64,000 nt of DNA from Rhynchonema sp. JSB1_4. Taxonomy: Eukaryota; Nematoda; Chromadorea; Monhysterida; Xyalidae. The notes under the pieces were generated by a model. It was not told the DNA's origin. It saw only the letters and a program-made list of their open reading frames with translations, and did not search any database. The stretch spans positions 20,827-84,826 of the forward strand of contig JASAMV010006792.1 in the NCBI GenBank assembly GCA_030248065.1, in the 5' to 3' direction. Of this stretch, positions 50,994-62,582 are shown piece after piece; position 1 is the stretch's first letter, and every line of letters begins with the position of its first letter. Both the position numbers and the translations under genes were made by a program.

Positions 50994-52061
50994 TCATCAC
51001 CAGAATGGCATTTGTTCATAACACCAATATGAGAAAGACAGATCACAAATGTTGTCTGTGCCCATGGTGCGAATTATATCTGTGCGCGCAACGTCCACCA
51101 TACGATTTTAGCCTTGTCAGATCTGTGGATGCAGTTTCGGCCCATAATGTTAGACTGCAACGGCGCCCCGACCAACTTTGTAGGTTGAGTGAAACATAAG
51201 CGGTCACCACAGATCTCTTTTGTCAGTGCAACGTCCACAAACCATCTATCCGTCCTGATCTTTAATCTGAAACTTACTCTACTTGCACTTTAACGATTGC
51301 AACCAACCGTGAACTCCCTTTCCTGATGACAAGTTCGGTTGAACAGAAGGTACGCCGCATTTCGGGCGCGATTCTGCAAAATGTGCTCTTCTATGAAAGA
51401 ACATATGCATCTAAAGCATGACGAAGGCGAAATTATATTTTTACTGTAGCGTATATTTTACTGTGAATTGCACAACTTTACGTGTATCTTCTTCTCCGCA
51501 ACACAAACAAACCATTGTCGAGTCTGCAAGCATCACCAAACACCATCAACAGAAAAAGAGCCGAAACTTTGCAGCTGATCATGATGAGACTTGCATGTGC
51601 GCAAAAATTCGGTACGGGTTTTGTGCAAAGTTAATCGTTTCTGTGCAAAATGATAATAATGGATGATTCTATTTTGTCAAAAGCTGCTTTGCTCTGTTAT
51701 GCACAGCTGCACATCTTGGCTCGCGCTTTCATGATGAATGAGCCTGTTCTTCAATGTTGCACACCCGCGTTCAACAAACTCTTCGGGGTCGATGCCGCAC
51801 TCAGCGAAAATACCTCATGCCGGGTAGTACGTCAGGCCGAAAAACCTCATGATGCGACAATACATCAAATGGAAGATAATGTACCTCATGCGAAACACCA
51901 AACACCTTCGGTTTCCCCCACACAATGCGTAGTAAGTACCCGAACATAGTCTAAAGTTTGAGAACAATATGATTGCACACGCATAAAATAAAAGCCATGT
52001 ACATAGAATGCTCATGTAGGCAAATACCGTCCCCGGGCACACAACAACCTAAATCAATAAA
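50994..52061. other. Gene-free stretch
   Basis: No exon of the protease paralogue (CGVP-type) or any other domain was recognised on either strand. Confidence 0.45.
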
Positions 52062-52292
52062 GGCTCGACCAGATAGACCCGGAGCTCGAACACATAAGGG
52101 TCGTATTTATATATGATACGCAAAGCATCAAGTGCACATCGTTCCGGGAAAAATGCACTGTGAAAGCAGTCTACGAGAGCTGCAGACATGGACCCACTGT
52201 AACCTTGGCGGTACACACTGTAGGTATAAATACGACTTAAACTGTTTCGTACACGTTCAGAATTCGGGGCTCGAGTCTATCTGGGCGAGCCC
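52062..52292. mobile_element. Inverted-repeat MITE, termini GGCTCG-CCAGATAGAC
   Basis: The left end GGCTCGACCAGATAGACCC and the right end GTCTATCTGGGCGAGCCC are inverted. Inner TCGTATTTATA and TATAAATACGA also pair. Related by its ends to the element at 2062-2336. Confidence 0.75.
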
Positions 52293-52381
52293 AAGCTGAA
52301 ATCCGACACCAAAACTGACGAAAACAAGCAGATAATAAATAGCCGACGCCAAGAAATGTTTGCGGGTTTCCGATTGCAACC

Positions 52382-52497
52382 TTGTATTGGTCGCACAATG
52401 ACTATATAAGAATTCATCAAATCAATCCTGATTTTCACGTTCAGTCACTCTTAACCACTGTGCTATTTGTGATTCTCACAAAACATTTTCAGCGGAA
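52382..52497. repeat. Dispersed repeat shared with 24.5 kb and 25.4 kb
   Basis: TATTGGTCGCACAATGACT matches 24512-24530 in the same orientation. The following TTCAGTCACTCTTAACCACT matches 25421-25445 inverted. The GTGGTTAAGAGTG part is faintly A-box-like, but no B box follows. Confidence 0.65.
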
Positions 52498-53425
52498 AAT
52501 AATTACCGGTCCACACGTTGCCGCAGGTTGCTTCTCTTTACACACATCCTTAGTGCATCACGCAACGCAACCATGCCCCGCACGTCCCCTTCCAAAAAAA
52601 AAAAACCAAAAAAAACACACACCAACAAATACCAAATTTTGAAATCACACGCACACCAAAATGAAAAGCTGGAATGAAAAAGAACATTTTTTTCTAACTA
52701 CAGTATGTACAGAACCGTTAAAGTTAATACCGGCATAAATGGACAAGAAAACGAGATCCCATATGAACAGAACAATTTCGCTCGGAAATTTCTGTACGTA
52801 GTACCGTATTTTTTCCGAAAAGCCAATAATTTATATAAAATAAATAAATGCAAGTTTGGACACTAATGTAAAACAAAACAGAGATCCTTTTAGGAAGCAG
52901 CAAGAATGGTGACCGATTCTTTGGCCGTGGACTGCAGTGTTCGATTTCAGAAAGTTGTTTCGGCTTATAGTACTGTGGTCAACTCATCAGATCATCGACT
53001 CCTGTCGTCAACCCCTATGTACAATTTCTTGCGCTCATTTTTAGGGCTGCTTGACTTGACGACTGTACCATTGGCCGTTGTTTCTTCTACAAGGAACAAA
53101 CGCAGTGTGACATAGCCCCTGGCGACAGTGGCAATACATTCATGAAGCAACGCGTGAGTGGGTACCATGAACGGTACCATGAACAAAATGCCATCTCTCT
53201 AAAATCGACCACCATGCTTTCCCCATGGAACGAGTTTGAGAAATTACAGCATTTTTTTCAACCCTCAGCATTGTAGTTTCTGTGATATAAACATAGCTTT
53301 GTAAATGTCCGAAGACAGGCAAAATTGCCTCACATTTTCAACAAACCCTTGAAACCGTAGCAGCCCACAAGATTGTATCGTTTGATCATAAAATCTGAAT
53401 ATTATAAAATAATATCGGATCGCAA
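52498..53425. other. Gene-free stretch with short A runs
   Basis: Nothing recognised. The open frame near 52906-53115 has no domain. Confidence 0.4.
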
Positions 53426-53644
53426 TCAAATCATTCTATCGAATGATTCGCCCTGGTCATTTATGGATGTCGCTTTGATCACAACGATTCTCTGCACGGG
53501 CGTGGGGCACGGCGGGTTGACATAGAGTACAATGTAGAGGGCGTGAAGCACACCACCAAGGTATGGCAACAGAATCAGTAGACAAACGTTGAACAGCACC
53601 TGCACCTCGCAGCACTTCTCGTAGTGCAACATCACCGCGCACGG
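53426..53644 (-). CDS. Pmp3/UPF0057 paralogue, exon 2 (copy 2)
   Basis: The translation PCAVMLHYEKCCEVQVLFN, then LLILLPYLGGVLHALYIV, is colinear with the second exon of the Pmp3 gene at 36841-37402 (PLAVCLHLDNCC, LLPYLGGIIHAIYVI). It also starts directly after a TTGCAG acceptor. The C-terminal tail is longer, about 30 residues (NPPCPTPVQRIVVI and so on), ending at a stop at 53426. The first exon, expected to encode a CC-containing helix ending in LP before a GT donor, was not found in the few hundred bases upstream. It may lie beyond a long intron or be lost. The opposite orientation to copy 1 argues against a simple tandem duplication. Confidence 0.85.
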   Translation of the reverse strand, partial: PCAVMLHYEKCCEVQVLFNVCLLILLPYLGGVLHALYIVLYVNPPCPTPVQRIVVIKATSINDQGESFDRMI

Positions 53645-54327
53645 CTGCAAGGTTAAGAAAATGTGCCTTTGATTATGCTCTGAATACCTACAATCTGATT
53701 GTTTTTAGAATGAGGCATTTTGCCAGGCTGTCACTGATGTACTGATGGATGACACACAATTTCAATCAGCAAACGCAAAAATTGTTCCCAGACCATGGTT
53801 TGCTATCGAATGTGGTGGTGCCGTGGCCTAGTTTTACTGCACAAAGTGCAGAGCCCTGCACTAAGGCTAACTTTTTCGTAAGAACATCAGAAATATATGA
53901 TAATGCACAAAATAATCCAAAAGTTTTAAGAAATTCTTCACCGGTAGAATCATCGCGAGTAGGAGTTCGATCAGATATCTCGTCCATGAACTCATAATAG
54001 AGTTGTTCAGTTGTGGAATTAATTTGGCTTCGAATATCAGCGTTTTGTGATGGGGTTGAAACATCCACCCCACCAAGTAACGGAATACAAGCAGGTTTGA
54101 CCAGATGAGATCTTTTTAGTTTTGGAGAGCTCGTACTTTGCCGAGTTCGGTATTTTTATTCAAGCTCTATTATCGCAATCGCAAAGGTCGGATATTTGAG
54201 TACCCAACAGCTGCCGTCCGTTTTCATCGAAACATGTCTGTCGCTGTCAATATGGCCGATAACGGGTGTGTAGCTGGTGCAAGCAAACAAGGGTGTCATT
54301 TGCAAATCTGCATCACACGTGCAAGGG
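53645..54327. other. Intron or upstream region of Pmp3 copy 2
   Basis: Searched for the missing first exon on the minus strand without success. Open frames overlap on both strands around 53750-54070 and have no domain. Confidence 0.4.
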
Positions 54328-54641
54328 TATAGTCTGTTGATTATATTTCGACATAGTGTATAAGCCCCATTCAGCGATGTTTGGAGCGGGCTGGGTCGAC
54401 GCCATTCTAAATGAATGTTTCAAGCATTGCTAACTCAGGCAAAAGACCGATTGAACATTGCTTGCCGCGTGGCGCAAAAACACGTGGCCTGTCATCGCAC
54501 AGCACCAACAATGTTCAATGGCTCTGCGAATGAGTTGGCAATGCCTTGAAACATTCATTTAGAATGGCGTCGACCCAGCCCGCTCCAAACACACCGGAGC
54601 AGGGCTTATACAATATGTCGAAAAATAACCAACAGACTATA
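54328..54641. mobile_element. Inverted-repeat MITE, termini TATAGTCTGTTG
   Basis: Arms of about 110-130 bp: TATAGTCTGTTG at the left and CAACAGACTATA at the right. Inner GGAGCGGGCTGGGTCGACGC is mirrored near 54565-54590. ATGTTTCA and TGAAACAT lie symmetrically at 54417 and 54548. Confidence 0.85.
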
Positions 54642-54884
54642 GAGAAAAATGTCATGGAAAGCATGGTGTGTCCTATGCCCGAATTAAAGGCTTTTATTTA
54701 GGGTTAATTTTTGTGTCCATATATGCGCAGTACTGCTATTACATATTTCTGCGAGTAATGGCAATTAACATACACTGGGTATGTTCGGAAAGAAAACTGA
54801 ATCACACACGTCAATGAATGGCGGAACACATCGAAAACAGAAAAATATGTGACTTGATCAGCAGACGCAGTATTTGGGAAAACT

Positions 54885-55065
54885 ATTCGGGACCCGTGCC
54901 TACGGCCCGGCTACAGCGCCGCGCCCGTGCCGTGCCACCCCCCCCCCCCCCCCGAAGACCCGTTAGCATACCCAAAGCTACCCGTGAAAATTGACCCGTT
55001 CGCACCTCCGAGGGAGGGGGCCACAGACATACATACATACGTCTTCCTGTTTTAGTAGTATAGAT
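54885..55065 (-). repeat. GC-rich dispersed repeat, reverse copy of 39700-39750
   Basis: CCCGTGCCTACGGCCCGGCT is the complement of the block near 39740. A long C run (54948-54963) and CATACATACATACG follow. In the 39-kb copy the CT-rich tract sits on the other side. Confidence 0.7.
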
Positions 55066-55992
55066 TAGGTCTATTCACCAGCAACAGACGAAACGGGATA
55101 TTCATGTATTATAACATTTATACACCCGGCACCAAACCCAAAGCCAGGTTTTGAGCTATAATATGTCACGAAGGAACTGAACAGAACGCATGACCATAAA
55201 ATGCTTTATCCTTCACGGAACACAGCTACGCCTCTGCCTTAACCTAAACCTTGACACATTTCGTCGATAGCCTTGGGACAAACAACCTCATTATTACTAT
55301 CCAAAAAAGAAGGAAATGAAAACATCTTTCAATGAAAAGAAAAAACAAAGTGTCTTTCAAAAATAGCCCGTTATTGGTGCTCGCAGGCAACTCACTGGGA
55401 ACCCGGAGGGTTCGACATGTAATAATCGAAGGATATTAAAATAGTTCATACTGAAAAAACCATGTTCCGGAAGCAAAGCGTGTGCGTGTGTGTGCGCCCT
55501 CGTTCGATGTCAGAATTCTGTCTTGCGTCAGCACGGCACGATAACCTTTCTGATGGGAGCTCTCCTAATTAAAATTATACCTACCCAGAGCCAGCCATAT
55601 TGTATGTATAGTACTCTACTCGCATGACTTCAGGCGAGATGTCAGCACGTAAATCATGGGGCAGAACAGTTTTCGCCAGGTCTGCCATAAAAATCACGGG
55701 AACTTTCAAGGGAAGATTTCTACGATTTTCACCAGTTAAGCCTTTGGATGTCTTGCGGTTTGTTTTCGGATCATTGGATCACATGGGTTCCGTACCATCA
55801 AGTGAAGGAGGTCAAGAATGACGCACTAATGTATATGTTACACAGTATCTATATATGTATGTACGCAGTAGTGTGACAAGGTTTCTAATCAACTATGAAT
55901 AGGTTGACATGCTATGTACAACACACCTACTACTCTAATGTCACTTTCTGTCAGAAGTTCGATTATCGCAGCCGCATTAGCGCTGCTTCCTG
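55066..55992. other. Gene-free stretch
   Basis: No recognisable exon. The 65-codon frame at 55624-55821 (+) has no identifiable domain. Confidence 0.4.
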
Positions 55993-56308
55993 CTAGGTCA
56001 GACGTTGAGTGATGAGGCCATCTGTGTACTGTACATGTACATACTGTCGGATAGAACTAATCAAAAAGTTCATGCTTTGTTTTCCAGAGCAACTTTGTTG
56101 CCCCACGGCCCTCTTCGTGACCGTTGACACGGTGAGATAAGCACGAGAATTAATAATATTCTGCTGACATGCATCGCAGTGGGAAAAAAACTTGAGACCC
56201 GCTAAATGTAAAGATCGAACTAAGGGTACCAGCACGTATAGTCCGTCCACCGGCTCATGGCACTTTGTGTTGCTGATGCTGGCTGGTTTGTTCCCTTCCT
56301 CCACGTTC
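55993..56308 (-). CDS. Unidentified candidate exon, about 100 codons
   Basis: The open frame follows a TTTCATTAG acceptor-like site and reads NVEEGNKPASISNTKCHEPV, then DGLYVLVPLV and HCDACQQNI, ending in a stop. It has five cysteines and no domain I recognise. The main support is that its start is repeated inverted at 56495-56580, acceptor included, and that the HEPVDGL-encoding part resembles 63515-63540. That shows a repeated unit but not necessarily a gene. Confidence 0.25.
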
Positions 56309-56494
56309 TAATGAAAGAGAAATTGAGTGCGACCGATTTTGCAAAAAGAAATTAAAAATGATAAAACGTGTCGAAAAAGATTGAATTCAATCAAATTTAA
56401 AATTAAAAAATAAAATGGATAAAACACGTCGATTTCGTTAAAGAACACAATTTAGGAGCAAAAATACTTTTTTTCGGAAACTGAATTTCTTTTT

Positions 56495-56580
56495 CATTAG
56501 GACGTCGAGGAAGGGAACAAGTCGGCCAGCAGCATAACAAAGTGACATGAGCTGATGGACGGACTATACATATATAGTTT
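56495..56580 (+). pseudogene. Inverted, stop-containing copy of the start of the 55993-56308 exon
   Basis: TTTTCATTAGGACGTCGAGG and GAAGGGAACAAG match the exon start, with substitutions and a small deletion. The frame runs into TGA soon after. The two copies face each other about 180 bp apart. Confidence 0.5.
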
Positions 56581-56794
56581 AACTGCTGCAGAAATCGGAG
56601 ATGAAGAGCGCTATTGCAAACATCAGCAGATAAACTGGTATGTAATGATCAGGGAGCAAGTTGACTCAAGTAATATATGTATACTAGTCATTGACTTGAC
56701 AGACATAATAGTTGGGCACGGGGTCAATAGAAGTGTCATTCAGTCATCAATGACGTCAATTAGCTATACTGTATCTGCTATACATACAAACATA

Positions 56795-57402
56795 GGGTGA
56801 TATTTTCGAAACGGTGTAAAGGTCAGTTGGGTATAAAGGTTGGTGGAAAGCTCGGTGTGAGAAAGTTCAGTGTAAGCTCGGCGTAAGCTTGAAACATTGC
56901 ACGCTGAGCAAACTGCAGACGCGCGTTTCTAAACGAAAGGTCAACTTTGGCAGTTTGCTGTACAAGCGTAAATCGTTTGTTTGAAATCTAATTCATCTAA
57001 GCTGGTTCCACAAGCGTTTCTAAACGATATTTATGAATTTCGTAATCTTTTATGGAGCCGTTTTAATTTCGTGCCGCAATCAGTTAGTGACGTCAAAATT
57101 TTTGGCACCGTCGTCAATGAATCTTCAATTTCTCAACAGCCTTGCGTCGAAATGTTTGTAACTTACAATATTCCTTTAAAACGTTTGTGCAACCAGCTTA
57201 AATGAACCAGATTGCAAACAAACGCTTTGCGCTTGCACAGCAAACCATCAAAGTTGACCTTTCGTTTAGAAACGCGCGTCTGCTGCTTGCTCAGCGTGCA
57301 ATGTTTCAAGCTTACGCCGAGCTACACTGAACTTTCTCACACCGAGCTTTCCACCGACCTTTACACCCAACTAACCTTTACACCGTTTCGAAAATATCAC
57401 CC
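56795..57402. mobile_element. GGGTGATATTTTCGAAAC-type MITE (copy 3) carrying an inner inverted element
   Basis: Outer ends match the copies at 7014 and 31578, again with ATA on both sides. Instead of a tight loop, about 400 bp is inserted between TGAAACAT (56890) and ATGTTTCA (57300). The insert has its own inverted ends GCACGCTGAGCAAACTGCAG and CTGCTTGCTCAGCGTGC. It also contains TTTCTAAACGAAAGGTCAA, related to 25.5-25.9 kb. Confidence 0.88.
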
Positions 57403-58099
57403 ATACAGGTACGTGTCTGTACAGATACGTACGCATGCCCATTGACCAGTGCCATGGCAATATAATTGCACCGTCGACGTCATCAAAGTTTGCCAGCAAG
57501 AAGCGGAATATTGAGCACACAAATCGTTGACCAGACCTATGTAGAATCAACTTGAAACAACTTTTTTTTTGAATTCCCCGTTCGCTAAAAAGCCTCTGAA
57601 ATTAAGTGCATGTCGATAAACTGCGTCAGCAGCTCAGCGGCATTATTAACCCGATGTTTGTAAACTATAAAATAGGATAGACTTAACCGGTAAGCACTTC
57701 CGGAGGAAGACAAACGGTGCTTTAGCGCTGCGTGAAACATAATATACAGAAGACGGAGTAGTGCCTATAACGTTCACCAATTTTATGGAGTTCATAATTT
57801 TCACTGGTTTAATTGAAAGCGCTTGGTTACTTCAGAGCAAACATACCATTTTTGCCAAATGAGCAAAGGAAAGACGTAAAATTATTTCAAAATTTTCAGT
57901 TTACGAAAATAGCACTTACGTGCAAATTCACACCTAAATGTGAGCACACATAATGCGAGCAACTTGCCAAACTCTGTCACGGACGACACGGTCGCAGCAC
58001 GGGCGCGCGTGCAGAATAGCAAAAAAGCCATGCGCCTGATGCCGCCCGATTTAAATGCCATGCCTTATACGAAAATCTCTAAACTCTCACGAAACAGTA
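57403..58099. other. Gene-free stretch
   Basis: Nothing recognised on either strand. Confidence 0.4.
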
Positions 58100-58217
58100 C
58101 AGGGTGTGCAAATGTGCACGTTGCGCCCGTGCTGTGCGCCCGTGCTGAGCGTAAACTGTAGCGACGCATAGATGGTCGGTGCTGCCGCTGCTGCATTGGT
58201 ACTAGTTGCACACCCTG
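58100..58217. mobile_element. Small MITE flanked by TA, termini CAGGGTGTGCAA
   Basis: CAGGGTGTGCAA at the left and TTGCACACCCTG at the right, with TA directly outside both (58098-58099 and 58218-58219). A TA duplication is the Tc1/mariner hallmark. Total length is 118 bp. The interior and right flank are rich in GCGCCCGTGC repeats. Confidence 0.75.
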
Positions 58218-58219
58218 TA

Positions 58220-59526
58220 CCGCGCCCGTGCGCCCGTCGTGCAAGCGCTCGTAACGCGCCCGTGTCGCCCGTGAAAGATCATGCGCCAGCGACGAGATTC
58301 ATACGGAAAGAATTCCGAAATCGTTTTATGTGTGCACATTCCGCAGACTTCCTTGTGGCATTACGCTACCGTTAACTTTCAGAAGATGACTCAAATACAG
58401 CATGTATAAGGTACAGCGAGCACTTACCTACTCTTATTGCATGATGGGTGGCATGTCAAGCTGTTTGCGAGTGACAAGCTTGGCGGACCATCAATTATGT
58501 ATAGTACACTTATACTCCCACGCTCGCTGATGGAAAGACGTCCCACGGAAAGGTTTACGCACGGTATAATTGCCTCAAATAATCTGGCTTGCAGAGGACG
58601 AAGCCGTGTGCAAAAATGACTGACAGCTCCGAGATATATTACATACCTGGGGGAGCAACTTTAAAGCGCTACAGCTATGTTCTTAGGGGTGGCTGTTGAA
58701 GGTTCGTTCTGATGTTAACTACGAACCTAAACAACACTGCAGCGCTGTAACCGCCCTGCTTGCAACTAAGCACTCTTGGGTCACCCTCCATGCGAGATGT
58801 ACTTTGTCGATAACCAGGGAAGATCAGGATCATACGATTATCGCTGATTGTGATGAAAAGGTCACCAGACAGACAGGCTCTTTAAGCATGGAGCTGGACA
58901 CATCATGCATAAAGCGTGTTGTGAACCATCACTGGAACCTTTAAACTTATTCAAGACGGTCACGACAGGGAATTCTGAAATGGGCACCCGCATATCCGAC
59001 GCACATCAACAATACATGCATACATGGAAGTTAGCATGATGTGTGCCGAAATCCTCAAGGCAAAAGGATACAGCCTATGATTGAGCCTCAAAGTCAACTG
59101 AAATTTCCCGGTTGCCCAATCTTAAGATAAGACATCTCACGGAAAGCAGTCGCCACAACACGCACAAAATAATCAAATTAAAAGCGACCGGGTTGCGAAT
59201 TAGCACTACTTCTTGGCAGCTGGGGCTCGGAGGTTAGAACAAACTTTGGTGATTGGTCCGGCTCTGCGACATTCGTCACAAAAAGGCTGCGAGGTGACAT
59301 AGAATTGGGCTTTGGCTCAGGCTTGCGCGTAGACATAGTTGTAGCCTCTGCTTAAGTACTCATGTATAGTGTTGGTTGTGCTAAAGCCTTCGCTCGAAGT
59401 AACGCTTTAAAAGCCTTTACTTCTGGGGGACTAACTTTTATAGCACCCAATAAAGACATGCTTGATTGTTTGATACACACAGATGCCTTACCGGACCCAT
59501 CACCAAACACCAGGCATGGTGGTCGC
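58220..59526. other. Gene-free stretch
   Basis: GCGCCCGTG-type repeats at the left end, then unremarkable sequence. Open frames at 58696-58944 and 59352-59621 lack recognisable domains; the latter runs into the adjoining transposon. Confidence 0.4.
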
Positions 59527-60022
59527 CAGGGTTGGGCAAAAAACGTTTTTTTCCAAAAAATCGTTTTTTTTAAAAAAAACGTTTTTTTTAAAACGCCCAG
59601 ATGACCAAAATATGCCGCCAAAAAATTGGAAAACGCTCATGTTGGGAAGAAAAGGTGGTTAAATGAAGTAATTCTATGTGTTCTGAGGCAAAATAAACGG
59701 GTTTCAACCCGTTTCTAGCGAGTTCTTAAGATCCCATAGCAGACCCGCATCATGGGACCAACTTTGGCTGGGGTCATCATTGAAAATCAAACTCCGTATA
59801 TCGACGTATCTCGACAAAGTAAAAATTGGTCGAAAATTTTTTGAAAAAAATGGGACAAAAAATTGATTTTCCTTGATGATCAGGGTACTTTCCCTGAAAA
59901 ATCAGGGAAAATCAAGGAAATTCAGGATTTAAAAAAAAACGAAAAACGACCCAGGCGTTTTTTTTTAAAAAAAACGTCGTTTTTTTTAAGAAAAAACGCC
60001 GTCGTTTTTTTGCCCAACCCTG
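59527..60022. mobile_element. hAT-like MITE, CAGGGTTGGGC subfamily (copy D)
   Basis: Begins CAGGGTTGGGCAAAAAACG and ends CGTTTTTTTGCCCAACCCTG. It is in the opposite orientation to copy C at 35168-35678. Flanking octamers (GTGGTCGC and GGTCAGGC) do not match, unlike the other copies, which suggests rearrangement at one end. Confidence 0.88.
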
Positions 60023-60186
60023 GGTCAGGCATCTGTTCCATGTAATTAAATTTGACCGATTTCGAAACAAACAACACCGTCTAATCTGGGTCTTGAAGCA
60101 AGCGCGCGAGGGCAGGCCAATTTGTTGACGTCACTTGATCTGATATCATATTGGACACAGAACACTAGCAGCTATTTGTGTGTAAG
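60023..60186. repeat. Inverted repeat arm, partner of 63558-63721
   Basis: About 160 bp, including AATTTGTTGACGTCACTTGA, matches the complement at 63558-63721 with few substitutions. Copy D adjoins it here and a truncated copy adjoins its partner, so the duplication postdates the transposon insertion. Confidence 0.9.
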
Positions 60187-60189
60187 ACC

Positions 60190-60300
60190 AAAACATTTTC
60201 CATTATCATGCTTTGTGTTTGGGGTTTCGGGTTTTTTTTCAAAACCCGAAACATGGACATAGAAAAAATTTATGTTTGGGTTTCAGGGTTTGGCTTCTCG
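60190..60300. repeat. Fragment of the 2062-2336 MITE family
   Basis: AAACATTTTCCATTATCATG and CCCGAAACATGGACATAGAA match the interior of the element at 2062-2336 with substitutions. Confidence 0.7.
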
Positions 60301-60380
60301 TGGCTCTGCTCTTTGGCCCTAGATTTTGAAACCATCGCTTGAATCGAATGCATCTTTTGACCCATCCTACACTATTTCAG

Positions 60381-60889
60381 GCCTGACCGGCCCACGGGTG
60401 AGCCAGGCATCGTCGGTGCACCGGGTATATCGGGGCCAAGAAGGGTAGGAGGGACCGCAGGGTCCACACGGCCGGGACGCCGGTTACTGTATGTTGTGTC
60501 AAAGTGGCAACATTGAGCGACCCCAACCCGGAGCGGGCACGGGTGGTCAGGTGCGACCCACACCCGCGCCAACCCGTCCCCGACCGGGGCCCAGCACCCG
60601 CACCCAGGCCGCAGTACCCTCAGACACCCAGACCGCGACCCCGACCCTTGGTGCGACCCATCCAGCCGGTGTACCCGTCACCCCAGGCCCAGGCCCCCCG
60701 TTCCGTACACGGAGCCCCCACCAAAGTTTGTCACCCGACAGAGACAGGGTCAAATCATTCCGTTCACCGAACCCCCCGGAACAGACAACCGCCCCCGGCT
60801 TCGGCGTCAGACCACCCCATCCAAGACCAGGACCGGAACCCGGACAGGTGCAGCCAATTCAGCCGATCAATCTCAGTATCCAGAAATAG
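60381..60889 (+). CDS. Collagen-like and Pro-rich candidate exon(s)
   Basis: After a TATTTCAG acceptor at 60380, one frame reads GEPGIVGAPGISGP, four clear Gly-X-Y triplets. That frame then becomes basic and stops near 60510. Possible donor at CGCCG|GTTACT (60483). Overlapping frames from about 60491 to 60889 are strikingly Pro/Arg-rich (PTPAPTRPRPGPSTR, PVTPGPGPPF). They could be a downstream exon joined at GGTCAG|GTGCG near 60551. The order collagen triplets then Pro-rich region is only a suggestion. No other collagen exons are seen upstream, so this may be a relic. Confidence 0.35.
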
Positions 60890-60952
60890 CCAGCCGGTCG
60901 GACCAATTGTGGCCCCGTACACTTTCAGACGGAAGTTCATAAATTGTTAAAT

Positions 60953-61730
60953 TTTTCATATTTGGTTTTGTTATTCCAAATCGCGGCATATAATGCAAAT
61001 GTGTTTATATCAGTGACCCTCGCGATCTGGCACCGACTTTTGAGAGCGCTTGGAGATTTTTGCTGAGCATCGTTAATCATAAGTCTGGCATGCTAAAAGG
61101 GCTTTTCATTGAGGTCGAACAGATCCACCCTGGTGCCAGTCGATTTTGGGGTTCTCAAAGAATTTCCATGCGATAAGATTCTTGCGTCATTGTCGAGGCT
61201 TAGGCCCATTATTCATTGGTTCGAATCTCACGCGGTCATATTATTATTGTTATTATTATTTTGTCATGCATTTTCAAAAATTCACCCAATTTGTTTTCAC
61301 TGTCCATTGTTTACAGTATATCCACAGTGTCATAAAAAATTCAATAACAGCGAGCTTACTGTATAAACGCTGATATCAATAGCAGTTGTTATTGTTGAGA
61401 ACGTAAAATTGCGATGTAAGTAAAGATATCAACGGACTGTCTAAAACAATGGTCCAGCGCCTCCAGCATACAAGATTCAGCATTACCGACGCAAAAATTG
61501 GTGGCATGTCACCAAGCAAAGCGAGCTGTGAAGCATAAAACCTATGGGGTTGCAATGCTGAATCCTACAGTTTAGTTGCGCTGTTTGACACCAGTTTCAT
61601 AAAAGTTCCACATTACAACACAGCGAGATTACTGTATAGACGATGATTTACAAGAGGTTTACAAGATTGTAAGGACATTGTAGGACATATCTAATTTATC
61701 TGCCTTGAGAGTGGCTCTATGTATCTTGCA
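60953..61730. other. Gene-free stretch
   Basis: AT-rich, with a (TTA)n run at about 61240-61262. GATTCAGCATT-type sequences around 61475 and 61555 form a small inverted pair. Nothing coding is recognised. Confidence 0.4.
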
Positions 61731-61991
61731 TTAATAATCCAGATCACAACCGCCATAGAAGTTGATCAGGTTTGAAATTGGCGCGTAACTTTGAATGCAA
61801 TAGACATCCGTGGTGCGGTTAGCTGCTCGAGAGCTGCCGAGTTCGTAACTTACGTAGTAGCAGACACCAGCCTGTGATGTAATACCCTGAATCATCAAGG
61901 CTGTTAATTCAGAGAATATTGCAGCGGTGCCTTTGGATGTCACAGAAAAATCGTACCGTAATCGAATCGTCACCCACGCACGGTCGGCCAT
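61731..61991 (-). CDS. Unidentified ORF or exon, 86 codons
   Basis: Reads MADRAWVTIRLRYDFSVTS, then GVCYYVSYELGSS and FYGGCDLDY before a stop. Composition (beta-strand-like, paired Cys) is protein-like, but I know no family. An in-frame stop two codons upstream means it must start at this ATG. The alternative frame, entered from an ACAG acceptor near 62013, reads FQILTNGRPCVGDDSITVRF and stops at 61908; it joins in phase with the candidate exon 62195-62085. The first 28 bases from the ATG recur exactly at 63973-64000 on the plus strand. Confidence 0.35.
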   Translation of the reverse strand: MADRAWVTIRLRYDFSVTSKGTAAIFSELTALMIQGITSQAGVCYYVSYELGSSRAANRTTDVYCIQSYAPISNLINFYGGCDLDY

Positions 61992-62084
61992 TGGTCAGAA
62001 TTTGAAAATCTGTAATCTCAAAATGCAGACTAGAAAAGCTTTTTGTTCGAATCATTTGTTTTTAAAGTAAAAAATCCAAACCTT

Positions 62085-62195
62085 GGACTTGCGCAATTCT
62101 GTCGGCCGCATTTTGAGCAATTGAACATCCAATATTCGCCAGGTCTCGAATCAAAATGTTTCGGTCAGCGGCTGTACCAGTGAGATCACAGTCAC
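62085..62195 (-). CDS. Unidentified candidate exon
   Basis: Reads WCDCDLTGTAADRNILIRDL, then ANIGCSIAQNAADRIAQVQ, up to a GTTTGG donor. Acceptor side is weakly defined (CATCTGAG). It likely belongs with 61731-61991 and possibly 62583-62675. No family recognised. Confidence 0.35.
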
Positions 62196-62582
62196 ACCAC
62201 TCAGATGTGCTCATGAAACATCTACCGATTGAAGTGTTAGGCTGAGAAAAGCAGTTTGAATTGTTTTTGTTGTCATCTTATCTTGTGGGACCGACCGACC
62301 ATTATCGAGGTGTCCCCTCTCACAGCGACTCTCCATGTGGTGAAGGTTGGAACTTTCCCTTGTCGTAAATACGTTTTTGACTGACGTGTTGGTGCCCAAA
62401 ACATGCACATTTTTATAGTAAACGTATGGGGCACTGTTTCAATTTCACGCACAAAAGTTTGTATATAATCAGTCCTATTCATTGAGGCGTCCGAAATCGA
62501 ATTCGAGGGATCTGGGAGGCTATCGGCTTATCGTACAATCATCATGCCTTGTGAAAAGCGGAGAAACAAAAAATAAACTTAC

